Shown here piece by piece: positions 1 through 8,487 of a DNA stretch of 64,000 nucleotides. A program made the translations under genes and the position numbers. The notes under the pieces are model-generated. The model searched no databases, was not told the DNA's origin, and worked only from the letters and a program-made list of their open reading frames with translations. The stretch spans positions 1 to 64,000 of the forward strand of contig NZ_JAHOPF010000006.1 in the NCBI RefSeq assembly GCF_019038595.1, read 5' to 3'. The first letter of the stretch is position 1, and each line of letters opens with the position of its first letter. The DNA comes from Kaistella soli (GTDB lineage: Bacteria; Bacteroidota; Bacteroidia; Flavobacteriales; Weeksellaceae).

Positions 1-65
1 TCGCTTAATGCTTCAACTACTACTTTAAATTTGAATCCTGAATTGAATTTTCTTCGCTGTGACAT
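1..65 (-). CDS. IS3-family transposase OrfA, N-terminal fragment (runs off window)
   Basis: Reading the minus strand from an ATG at 63-65 gives 21 residues beginning MSQRRKFNSGFKFK and continuing into VVVEALS before the window edge. This is the usual start of the small helix-turn-helix OrfA of IS3-type elements (basic start, then a 'FK.K..VEAL' helix). The gene runs leftward, so the element's upstream end should lie just right of it. A GC-rich stretch at about 103-128 (ACTGTCCGATTTTCCGGGGG) is a plausible terminal repeat. It stands exactly where the following IS110 gene loses its N-terminus, so this IS3 element probably inserted into the IS110. Confidence 0.6.
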   Translation of the reverse strand, partial: MSQRRKFNSGFKFKVVVEALS

Positions 66-131
66 ATTGTAAATTTAATTGTTTTTTTTCAACTAAACTT
101 ACTGTCCGATTTTCCGGGGGAACTATAGAGT

Positions 132-788
132 CATCGATTTAAAATTAGTCTTTCTACGGTTACAGAGATTCATCTGACCGAAATGAGACTGCTGTATACC
201 CATCGGGAAAAAATAATCAAGTCAATATCCCAATATGAGAAGGAGTTTGAAAATACAGACTTTTTGCCCAGAGAAATACAAAAGGAGATCCTGAAGTCCA
301 CTAACAGTATTTTAAAGAGCTTACATGCAAACTTAAAAAAGATAGAGGATCGTTTGGGTGTCATCCTGAAGGAGCATGCTGCAATGGAAAAGAACTTTAA
401 ACTGATCACGAGTATACCCGGAATAGGTAAACAAACAGCGCTCTATTTAATGATTGTAACAAAGAACTTCACGGCCTTCAAAGAAGCGCGACAAGTCGCC
501 TGTTATGCAGGAGTAGCCCCTTTCCCGTATCAATCTGGCAGCAGCATTAACGGGAGGACGAAAGTAAACAACCTGGCAGATAAAAAACTCAAAAGTCTGT
601 TGAATATGTGTGCATTAAGCGCTAATAAATACGATATTGAACTGAAAGAATATTTTCAAAGAAAGGTTGGCGAGGGCAAAAATAAGATGCTAGTTCTAAA
701 CAACATCAGAAATAAGCTTCTGGCGAGGGTTTTCGCAGTTATCAACAGACAGGAACCATATGTTAATTTGAGAAAGTATGCCGCTTAA
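132..788 (+). pseudogene. IS110-family transposase, C-terminal part (N-terminus lost)
   Basis: The 201-residue frame from ATG 183 stays open upstream to about 132. It carries a coiled region and then the transposase-20 domain of IS110 recombinases: a helix-hairpin-helix (SIPGIGKQTALYL), followed by FKEARQVACYAGVAPF and SGSSINGRTKVNNLADKKLKS. The N-terminal RuvC-like DEDD domain, normally some 120-150 residues, is missing. The preceding IS3-type end replaces it, so the gene is a dead remnant. Its 3' end is duplicated (see the tandem repeat). The ATG at 183 is only the first in-frame start and probably has no biological meaning. Confidence 0.85.
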
Positions 789-938
789 AAAAATGAGATT
801 TTACTTGTTTTATACGATAGAATGCGGGATCGGGGGTTTTCGCAGTAATCAACAGACAGGAACCTTATATTAATTTGAGAAAGTATGCCGCTTAAAAAAA
901 TGAGATTTTACCTGTTTTTTACGATAGAATGCGGGAGC
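725..938 (+). repeat. 107-bp tandem duplication of the IS110 3' end
   Basis: The block 725-831 is repeated at 832-938 with few differences: GGTTTTCGCAGT at 728 and 835, CAACAGACAGGAACC, TTGAGAAAGTATGCCGC with its stop codon, then ATAGAATGCGGGA. The second copy is a near-perfect direct repeat of the last 19 codons plus the trailer. Such end duplications can arise from one-ended or tandem IS events. Confidence 0.9.
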
Positions 939-970
939 GGGGACGTTTTATTGAAAATAGAAACCAATAA

Positions 971-1003
971 AATCCTCGGTTCGAATTTTTCGAACCGAGG
1001 ATT
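971..1003. terminator. Bidirectional terminator hairpin
   Basis: A perfect 15-bp stem starting AATCCTCGGTTCG (971-985 with 989-1003) closes a 3-nt loop. It is flanked by A-rich sequence on the left and T-rich sequence on the right. It lies between the plus-strand IS110 remnant and the minus-strand genes ending at 1069, so it can stop transcription from both sides. Confidence 0.75.
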
Positions 1004-1068
1004 AAAGAAATTATTTTTCTTTGTAATAGCTATGAATACTGCATTTTATAAAAAATAGGAAAATAATT

Positions 1069-1461
1069 TTAAAGATGTTGGTTATTAGACGAAACCTTGT
1101 TATTTACGGGGACAGAGCGGCGATATTGGTTAATTAAATATAATATTAAAAAAGTAGTAACAAAAAAAGTACAAGATAAAAATAATCCGTCATTTCTACT
1201 AAATATTCTTGCAGGCAATAAAGTAGATGAAAAATAGAGTAAAATCACCCAGTGTGTTTTTTTCGAAAACTTTAAAAGCACATAAGAATAAAATAACGGT
1301 AAAACAATATATATCAGAAAGATGCTACTATAAAACAACAAAATAGGAGATGCTATATTTTTTAAAGCAATAAATTTGAACAATAAAACAACTACTGCTT
1401 TAAATGAATCTACATTGAAAATCAAAATTAAAAAATAGATGTACTTACTTATTTTTTTCAT
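1069..1461 (-). CDS. Small polytopic membrane protein, possible immunity protein
   Basis: A 130-residue protein with no family I recognise. It is very hydrophobic, with roughly three to four membrane segments (about residues 8-32, 38-62, 70-85 and 95-110) and a polar C-terminal tail RRSVPVNNKVSSNNQ. It begins 13 nt after the stop of the RHS-core gene upstream on the same strand and is last in that operon. In RHS polymorphic-toxin loci, the short gene right after the toxin C-terminus is usually the immunity gene, and membrane immunity proteins occur when the toxin acts at the membrane. That role is inferred from position only. Confidence 0.55.
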   Translation of the reverse strand: MKKISKYIYFLILIFNVDSFKAVVVLLFKFIALKNIASPILLFYSSIFLIYIVLPLFYSYVLLKFSKKTHWVILLYFSSTLLPARIFSRNDGLFLSCTFFVTTFLILYLINQYRRSVPVNNKVSSNNQHL

Positions 1462-1474
1462 ACCAAATAAATAT

Positions 1475-4400
1475 TTAATTAGACATAAGACTTCTAAGAC
1501 CCTCCAATAAATTTTGAGTTACATCTATATCACTACCCATCTTTTGAATCATCCTTAATTTAATTTCGTCTTTCATTTTTTGGGGAATAAAGGAGTTGGG
1601 TAGGTTATCATATTGTTTTACCCCTCCTGTCCAAAAATCAGGTTGATTATTTAAAAAATTTAAAGTTTTTTGTCCTTTTTGATTGATATTATAAAACGCT
1701 TCATATGAAAAATTAGTCAATTTATCTAAAGAACCTATTTTTTCCGCTCCATAATCCAACTTTAAATACCCTCCGTGATTTTTTTGAAAATTATATGTAT
1801 AATTTTTAATTGTAGTTTCAACGCCTTGCATTGCATCGGGTAAATTTCTATATAAAACAGTTGTTTGTGTTGCTGTGATAACATTTGCAGTCCCTAGTTT
1901 TGTTTCTGTTGTACTAATTTCGGTCGTTTCAGTTTGATAAGAATTGTTAGGTAGTAGAGTAACATCAATTCCATCATTCGTTGTGTATGTATTATTTGTG
2001 ACACCATCAGAATATGAATCATATCCTGCTGCTTTTGCTTGATCGGCACTTTTTATATTATCTTTCCATTCCCATGTTGTACTACCATTTTCATCTGTAT
2101 TGCCAACCCAATCCTCCAATCTACCATCAGGATCAATGAATCGTAAAGGGTTATTGTAAGCGTAACGATATGGTGACCAAGACCTATTTACTTCCGCCAG
2201 CGGATCCACCACACCCCATCTTCCTATATCCGGCATGTACATTCTCGCTCCATAGTCGTACATTCCGGTCTCTTGTAACTCCTTGCCGTTGTACTTGTAG
2301 TTGTAAGTAGCGCTTGATTGGTTTTCATTATAACCCTTGTGTTTCAGGCCAAAAGGATAATAATTGTTTTCAGTATCAATGGTAACAACTCCTGCGCTGT
2401 TTTTAAAGTAACTTAACCTTACATTTCCGAGATGATCGGTGTAATTGTAAATGTACGTATTTTTTACAAAATCATAATAACCTTCTGCAGTGGGCATAAA
2501 TTGCAACACTTCATTTTCATATTGGAAGCCGTTCAGATAATCTGTACTTTTATCACCCGACCTGCATGTAGGACAGATTATGGATACTGTTTTATTTTTT
2601 TTAACACCGTCTGCGCTGTAAGTGTAATTTACGGTTGTTGACATATCAACTTCCACCACTTTTACCTCGTTAGATAAGTTTAAGAAATTGTAGGAAATTG
2701 AATTAATGTTTTTATTCTTCTCTGAGGTCATGTTGCCATTGGAATCGTAAGTAACGCGGTTTGGAATGGCTGTATATGGATATCCATCGTCATTCTGTTG
2801 AGCATCTGAAATGGTTTGCAATTGGTTTCCTGTGTAGGAATACGTTAAATTATCTATTAAAGCTGCAAAAGCATTTCCGGCTATTACTGAGCTCGAACGT
2901 TTTAATTCTGTAATATTTCCATTCCTATCATAAAGTAAGCGTTCAAAGTATTCCCTTGCTGAAGGATTTTGGGAATCCTGATAATAACCTGCCGTAAGAC
3001 GGTTCAAGCCATCATATACGTAGCCGTATCTGCGTAAAATAAAATCATTGGCAGTTGCCCAATCCACCTCTGCAATATTGCCATTGTATTTAGGTATTAC
3101 TTTATCATTAATAAAATCTGTATTTGGAACTTTTAAGCCATCCACATTATTATACTTTATTTTGTATCCAAATAATTTTGTACCCAGACTAGAGGGATCA
3201 TTTATAGTCGTCATCCAGCCGCGGATATTATACGTATAATCGATTTCCTGAATCCTGTCACCCACTTTTTTCTTGATGACCTGCCCGATTTCGTTATAGG
3301 TGTTTTCTGCCAATATTTCAGGTAATTGTTTATCGATCTGATGTTCATTCTTTAGTAAACGGTTTTGGTGGTCATACGTAAAGGTTTCTTCTATGGTGAC
3401 ACTATTGCCTGTGCTTTGCCTGCTGTGATGGGTAAAGGACTTCTGAGGAAGGCCCGTAAAATCGAGAATATTTTCTGTTATGGTAAAACCGCCGAGATGA
3501 TTGACGCTGTGGTTTCCTATTTGTCTTCCTTTTCGGTCATAAAAGGTGTAGTTTTTTGTCCAGTAATCATCTTCTATATTTTTAACAAAAGAAGCGGTGG
3601 ACAGAGATCTGGTAGATTGGGTGACTCCAGCAGGAAAAATATCTTCCAAAATGGGCTCACCCTGAATGGTATTACCAACTGGATAGGGTGTTCCTATAGG
3701 ATAAGTATCATAATAATTGACGGAAAGTAAAGTCATGCTTCCTGTTGGAAAGGCGTTCTTGGTGTAAAACAATGGTAATCCCTGCAAGGTAATAGAGGCT
3801 GTGGAGACCCGCACTTCATTATTAAGTCCTTTCATGTTATTCAAGGCAGTCTGCATAGCATCGCGGGTTGCCGTATTTTTGAAGAAGCCGGTATAAACCA
3901 CCCTTCCAAACATATCATACTTGGTGAACAGCCAGCCTCTGGCTTTAAAGTTATTGGTGGTTAATCTAAGATTTGCGTCCTGAGTCAAAACCAGTCTGTC
4001 CTGTTGGTCATATACCATATACTCCCAGCCTTTCCCCGGAAGTTTTTTTTCTGCTAACCGGCCTCTTCCATCATACCTGTACTGATAACACAGTTGTGAT
4101 AATGTAGGACCATCTGAACTTAAATCAATATTCAAATTGTTCTTTATAGCATCTGATGCCAATGGTGAAAGAACATATGCCAATAAATTGTATTCGTTAT
4201 ATATATAATATGTATCGACAGGAGTCAGTCCTTCCATTTTTCTTACTAATAAGGTTTGTCCTTCACCATTTTTAAACTCGTAGGAAATATTTCCATCTTC
4301 ATCAGTCACTTTGTTTTTATAAAGCTGATTGGCTGGATAATATTCAGCACCAACTGTCAGGGACAGTGTATTATTAGTAACTCCAGCTTTCCAAGGAACT

Positions 4401-4963
4401 GGGTCAACTGTGCCGAACTTGAATACGTCAGTGCCTGAATTGGTTTCATAATCAAAAGTTACAGGTTTGTTTTGCCATGCATCTCCTACCTGTACCTGCT
4501 GCTGAATTCGGTTTAAAGGTGAACTTTCTAAAACCTTGTGAGAAAAAGGTTTGGCATCTGTAAGAGAGAAATCTTTAGTGGTACTGTTTTGTGGGCTTGT
4601 ATAATAGGTGACCACACCTGCTGGATCTAATGCTTGGATTCCTCCATCTTTGCTAACCATTGATACAGATAAATAGGAATCTATCTGCCTGCCAAAGTTA
4701 TCATAAGGAATGGTAGTAACCAAATCGTTGCCTTTGGGTGATGCTTTAATAGCTACAGTCTGCTTTGGTCGGCCCAGGCCATCAAAGTACGTAACAGACT
4801 GCTGCTGTTTTTTACTTTTTTCGCTGGTACGTGTAGGCTCCAAATATTGTCTGCTGTAAACGAAGTTTTCTGTTGTAAGAGTGGTAAGCCCGCTGGGAAG
4901 TACAGTTTGTGAACTGAAGACGGCAAACCATCCCATAAGTAGTATTAAGTAGAATTTTTTCAT
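1475..4963 (-). CDS. DUF6443 / RHS repeat-core secreted protein with variable C-terminus
   Basis: 1162 residues. A signal peptide (MKKFYLILLMGWFAVFSSQ) precedes a DUF6443 region (about 30-130; VTYFDGLGRPKQTV, TTIPYDNFGRQI) and many YD-type repeats (YDGRGRLAEKK, YDQQDRLVLTQD, YTYNIRGWM). The RHS-associated core follows at about 850-947: YTDHLGNVRLSY, YYPFGLKHKGY, YNGKELQETGMYDYGARMY, RWGVVDPLAE, YAYNNPLRFIDPDG. After DPDG comes a unique tail of about 215 residues (948-1162). It is rich in T/N at first and then ends in a compact helical part; this is the position of the toxin in polymorphic RHS proteins. I recognise no toxin fold in it. The gene follows 5 nt after an RHS-like gene and precedes a membrane protein gene. 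Confidence 0.85.
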   Translation of the reverse strand: MKKFYLILLMGWFAVFSSQTVLPSGLTTLTTENFVYSRQYLEPTRTSEKSKKQQQSVTYFDGLGRPKQTVAIKASPKGNDLVTTIPYDNFGRQIDSYLSVSMVSKDGGIQALDPAGVVTYYTSPQNSTTKDFSLTDAKPFSHKVLESSPLNRIQQQVQVGDAWQNKPVTFDYETNSGTDVFKFGTVDPVPWKAGVTNNTLSLTVGAEYYPANQLYKNKVTDEDGNISYEFKNGEGQTLLVRKMEGLTPVDTYYIYNEYNLLAYVLSPLASDAIKNNLNIDLSSDGPTLSQLCYQYRYDGRGRLAEKKLPGKGWEYMVYDQQDRLVLTQDANLRLTTNNFKARGWLFTKYDMFGRVVYTGFFKNTATRDAMQTALNNMKGLNNEVRVSTASITLQGLPLFYTKNAFPTGSMTLLSVNYYDTYPIGTPYPVGNTIQGEPILEDIFPAGVTQSTRSLSTASFVKNIEDDYWTKNYTFYDRKGRQIGNHSVNHLGGFTITENILDFTGLPQKSFTHHSRQSTGNSVTIEETFTYDHQNRLLKNEHQIDKQLPEILAENTYNEIGQVIKKKVGDRIQEIDYTYNIRGWMTTINDPSSLGTKLFGYKIKYNNVDGLKVPNTDFINDKVIPKYNGNIAEVDWATANDFILRRYGYVYDGLNRLTAGYYQDSQNPSAREYFERLLYDRNGNITELKRSSSVIAGNAFAALIDNLTYSYTGNQLQTISDAQQNDDGYPYTAIPNRVTYDSNGNMTSEKNKNINSISYNFLNLSNEVKVVEVDMSTTVNYTYSADGVKKNKTVSIICPTCRSGDKSTDYLNGFQYENEVLQFMPTAEGYYDFVKNTYIYNYTDHLGNVRLSYFKNSAGVVTIDTENNYYPFGLKHKGYNENQSSATYNYKYNGKELQETGMYDYGARMYMPDIGRWGVVDPLAEVNRSWSPYRYAYNNPLRFIDPDGRLEDWVGNTDENGSTTWEWKDNIKSADQAKAAGYDSYSDGVTNNTYTTNDGIDVTLLPNNSYQTETTEISTTETKLGTANVITATQTTVLYRNLPDAMQGVETTIKNYTYNFQKNHGGYLKLDYGAEKIGSLDKLTNFSYEAFYNINQKGQKTLNFLNNQPDFWTGGVKQYDNLPNSFIPQKMKDEIKLRMIQKMGSDIDVTQNLLEGLRSLMSN

Positions 4964-4968
4964 TATGT

Positions 4969-7900
4969 TTATTGTTTGTATTTGTAACCGTATTCTTTAA
5001 TTACATTACCGTTTAAATCAACAACCGATTGCAATCTATTTGAACTATCATAGTTGTACATCTCTCTGATTCCTGAAGGAGGTGTGATACTGGTTACTCC
5101 AATTAAAGGTTTATAAGTAAAAGTACTGATCTGGTAACCGGGCAAGCCAACTCTGAAAGTATCTAATTGAGTTATTAAATTTGATTCCGAGTAAGAGGGG
5201 TTGCTGTAATCTGATGCATTTACAATATTTGTAATTAAGCCCTGAGGAATGTCAGATAACTTAGCTCCTTCTATTTTTGCTATTGGCTGCGACTGGTTAT
5301 AGCCCCAAATGATTACAGTGGAAACCCCTGCTTTTGTGGTGTATTGGATGAGGTTGCCTTTGTTATCATACTGATCGTATGTGATCTCAGTAGGCGATGA
5401 TAAAGTCTTCTGTATATCATAGAGTAAAACCGATTTCGGCAAAGGAAATCCTGAGGTATTTGCATCCGCATCACCCTGACTCAACGGAAAAACCGTTTCC
5501 TCTTTGGAAATGATTTTTCCAATATCTAAAGAATCTGCTTTTTTTACTATCATAGTTTCTAAGGGTGTTCCCACGATATTCTTATCGATCAAAAATTGAT
5601 TTCCTTTTTCATGAGCGTATTGATATGAAATTTCCCTCGTGGACATGTCAGGAGTTATTATTTTTTGAGAGGTTAATTGTTTATGAATGGGATAACCATA
5701 AAAATAATCAGTAGTCGTTTTTAACACTTTTCCAGTTAGGTAATCGGATGTAGTTGTTGAATCAATATTATAGATCTCGGTAAATAGAGGGTAGAATTGA
5801 TATCTGTAAAAAGGTCCAAAAAAATCGGTCAAACGATATTCTGCAACTAAACCGAAGTCGCTGATTTCTTTTCCCAGCTTAGAGGAATACGAATTCGTTA
5901 TTACTTTTAGAGTGTCACTATCTTTATTATAAACGATTTTCTCTAATAATAAAGAATTTCTCCAGTGCTGAAATAAGTCACTTTTGTTTCTAAGTAAGGT
6001 TGTCGGTTGATCAGACTGCACTACTGATCTATCGTCGACGTTAAAAAAATGTTCCGTTCTTCCTAAACTTTCCCCTTCATTGTCATAATCTATTTCCGTC
6101 ACTTTTTTATATACAGGTCTTCCACTGTTGAAAAAGGAATGTAAGGTACTGCTCGATATTTTATATGAACCACCTTCGGTTGAGTAGTAATCCTTTTCAA
6201 TATGCAGTGGATAATTGAGAACAGTTCCCGATGATTTCCGGTCAATTTTATAGAGATAATTTTTACTCTTTACAATATTTCCGAATTCGTCTTTTAATGA
6301 ATACTTTTTTAACCTCAACCCTCCAATTTTTGTATTTCCACCTCCCACGGATCCGTTTGTGCCATCTTCATTTTGGAATTCTTCCCAACCGAGATCAATC
6401 TCGAATCCAAATTGCAACGGATGACTGCTGTTGTTAATTTGTCTGTTTTTGGCAATTAGCTTATAGTCCCCAGGTAGCAACCTGAGTGATAATTCTGACT
6501 GCCCAATCGAAATCTCCGACTGATCCTGAAGGTTTTGAATTTTTAGTGTAAAGTTGCAGTTTGTGTTATTAAATATAGAACTATTACAGCCTTCATTTCG
6601 GGCATTTACAGTGACATACGATGCCGCATTTGAAATGGTAAAAACTTGCTCATAATCTTTTTGCAGTACAACAACATCCGTCGGAGTGATGATTACATCA
6701 GCTCTTAAACCAAAAGTTTTTGGGTTTGATGCGGAAAAATTGAAGGGATAAGATAAATCTAGAATTCGATCTGCATCATTTAACTCGTATTCGTACTCAA
6801 TTGATCCGCCAGTAGGATATTTTATTTCCTTGAGGGTAGATGCAAGGCTTGGCAAAATTGAAACCGATCGGTCGGCATCACCTGCTATACCTGCAATTGC
6901 TGTTATGGGAAAAAGATCCGTTTTGGGAATTAAAGATGTATTGTTTTTCCCATTAAAAAATCCCCATGCATCTTGTGAGAAACTATACCTATTTGGCAAA
7001 TCTTGAGGATAATATGTGAAATTGTATTTCAAAGGAGTAACAGATGAGCCTTCAAAAATATTTATCGAGTTTAGTTTTAATCTGAAATTGTCGTAATATT
7101 GATAATAACGTTCGTCATAGTTATAAGTTAAATCAGCCATAAAATAAGCTGAGTTCAGAACTACTTTTCTTATTTTTTCAGGACCATTCTTAATGACTAT
7201 TTCATTAATTGATCTGGATTCCGGAAGATCAGCTCTTGGTACTGAATTAGAAACAAAATCGATTTCAGTTAAGTTATTTTTAATTTTCACCAATCTTCTT
7301 TCTTTTACATTTCTAGAGGTATAATTTCTCTTAAAGGGTATAGAAGGTTGTACAGCATATATATGAGAATTTGGAGAGATAATTTTACTCTCTTCTAATT
7401 TTGAGTACAGAGTGTAAGTTGGCTGTTGTTCATATTCAAATGTTATAGTCTCAGAATTTGGGGCTTCAATTTTTGTTAAATACCATGTTGTAATATAATT
7501 TGGAATTGTATAGCCAGTATCAGATACTGCATTTGTTATTGAAATGCTTTTTGAATTTTCAGAATGCTCCACCTCATTATAAGTGCCAAAATAATATTTA
7601 TTACCAAAGCTATCTGTAATTATCCATGATTTTATTACCCCACCGATGATATTTGGTATTATTTTATTTTCCGTTAACGGAACTTGAATAAATTCATTAT
7701 TTGCACGGTCATAATAAAATGACACATTCAGACTTCCAGCCGAAACATTAAACAAGTCGGGCTCCAAATCATTATTTTCTTGCTCGCCACCATATCTGGG
7801 ATTATTATAGTATCCAATCCTCATTTTGGGGATGGTCGCGCTGGTATACATATAGCCATTACTGTTATCATCAGGCAAATTCTTTACTACTCGTGTTACC

Positions 7901-8199
7901 AAACCTTTACCAATTAAACTCCAACCCAGCCCTACATTACTGGATATTTCATCAACCTTAATTCCTCCAGCATAGTAATCTAAGGAAATTGGATAATTTA
8001 TATTTCCCATCACAATATTATAAATAGGAATGGAAATTTTAGGGATTCCCGTACTTAAATTAACTTCCTGATCAGTAAACTTCAACAGTGCATTTACATC
8101 CGGACTTGGAGGGAAAATCTTTTTTATATCGAACTGCGCTTTTGTAATTAAACTGAAGACTATCAATACCACCGTCATTATTTTTCTTATCCATAGCAT
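4969..8199 (-). CDS. RHS-like secreted protein, copy C
   Basis: Large exported RHS-like protein of the Bacteroidota type, about 1076 residues from the start chosen here. The ATG at 8199 gives a normal signal peptide (MLWIRKIMTVVLIVFSLITKAQ); the longer frame from a GTG at 8292 puts 31 unrelated residues ahead of it. The N-terminal block has NLSTGIPKISIPIYN and PISLDYYAGGIKVDE..SNVGLGWSL, shared with the proteins at 8488 and 14246. The C-terminus (WGYNQSQPIAKIEGA, YKPLIGVTSITPPSGIRE, ending EYGYKYKQ) closely matches the end of the 14246 protein, so the two are duplicates. There is no RHS core of its own. It ends 5 nt before the RHS-core gene, so the two probably form one operon and may act together. 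Confidence 0.8.
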   Translation of the reverse strand: MLWIRKIMTVVLIVFSLITKAQFDIKKIFPPSPDVNALLKFTDQEVNLSTGIPKISIPIYNIVMGNINYPISLDYYAGGIKVDEISSNVGLGWSLIGKGLVTRVVKNLPDDNSNGYMYTSATIPKMRIGYYNNPRYGGEQENNDLEPDLFNVSAGSLNVSFYYDRANNEFIQVPLTENKIIPNIIGGVIKSWIITDSFGNKYYFGTYNEVEHSENSKSISITNAVSDTGYTIPNYITTWYLTKIEAPNSETITFEYEQQPTYTLYSKLEESKIISPNSHIYAVQPSIPFKRNYTSRNVKERRLVKIKNNLTEIDFVSNSVPRADLPESRSINEIVIKNGPEKIRKVVLNSAYFMADLTYNYDERYYQYYDNFRLKLNSINIFEGSSVTPLKYNFTYYPQDLPNRYSFSQDAWGFFNGKNNTSLIPKTDLFPITAIAGIAGDADRSVSILPSLASTLKEIKYPTGGSIEYEYELNDADRILDLSYPFNFSASNPKTFGLRADVIITPTDVVVLQKDYEQVFTISNAASYVTVNARNEGCNSSIFNNTNCNFTLKIQNLQDQSEISIGQSELSLRLLPGDYKLIAKNRQINNSSHPLQFGFEIDLGWEEFQNEDGTNGSVGGGNTKIGGLRLKKYSLKDEFGNIVKSKNYLYKIDRKSSGTVLNYPLHIEKDYYSTEGGSYKISSSTLHSFFNSGRPVYKKVTEIDYDNEGESLGRTEHFFNVDDRSVVQSDQPTTLLRNKSDLFQHWRNSLLLEKIVYNKDSDTLKVITNSYSSKLGKEISDFGLVAEYRLTDFFGPFYRYQFYPLFTEIYNIDSTTTSDYLTGKVLKTTTDYFYGYPIHKQLTSQKIITPDMSTREISYQYAHEKGNQFLIDKNIVGTPLETMIVKKADSLDIGKIISKEETVFPLSQGDADANTSGFPLPKSVLLYDIQKTLSSPTEITYDQYDNKGNLIQYTTKAGVSTVIIWGYNQSQPIAKIEGAKLSDIPQGLITNIVNASDYSNPSYSESNLITQLDTFRVGLPGYQISTFTYKPLIGVTSITPPSGIREMYNYDSSNRLQSVVDLNGNVIKEYGYKYKQ

Positions 8200-8292
8200 C
8201 TCATAATACCAATGCCTGCAGATGTCTCCATTGCTGTTGCCTTTTAGTACATACATCTGTTGCGGTAAATCTGCGATTTTAATTTCTGTCAC
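8200..8292 (-). pseudogene. Vestige of a T9SS C-terminal sorting tail
   Basis: Upstream of and in frame with the RHS-like gene, 31 codons read VTEIKIADLPQQMYVLKGNS..., like the end of a type A T9SS sorting domain (compare TKINTQTLPQGLYIVTAKTN at the end of the 12048 protein). An in-frame TAA lies just upstream (about 8300). In the two sister units a T9SS-tail gene directly precedes the RHS-like gene, so this is probably what is left of the third one. Confidence 0.5.
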
Positions 8293-8487
8293 TTTATATT
8301 GTTTTTATGTTTGTATCTGTGATAATACGGTAAAATACTGTTTCTGTCTTCTTAAACCCTTTCCCATATTCCTCCTACAACCCAGCACAACATAGGTGAA
8401 TATGTTTGTAGAAAGTCTGTCATTTATTTAATATTGCGGGAAACCATTTTTTTTTACTTATAAAACCAGCTTACAATATGCGGGAAG

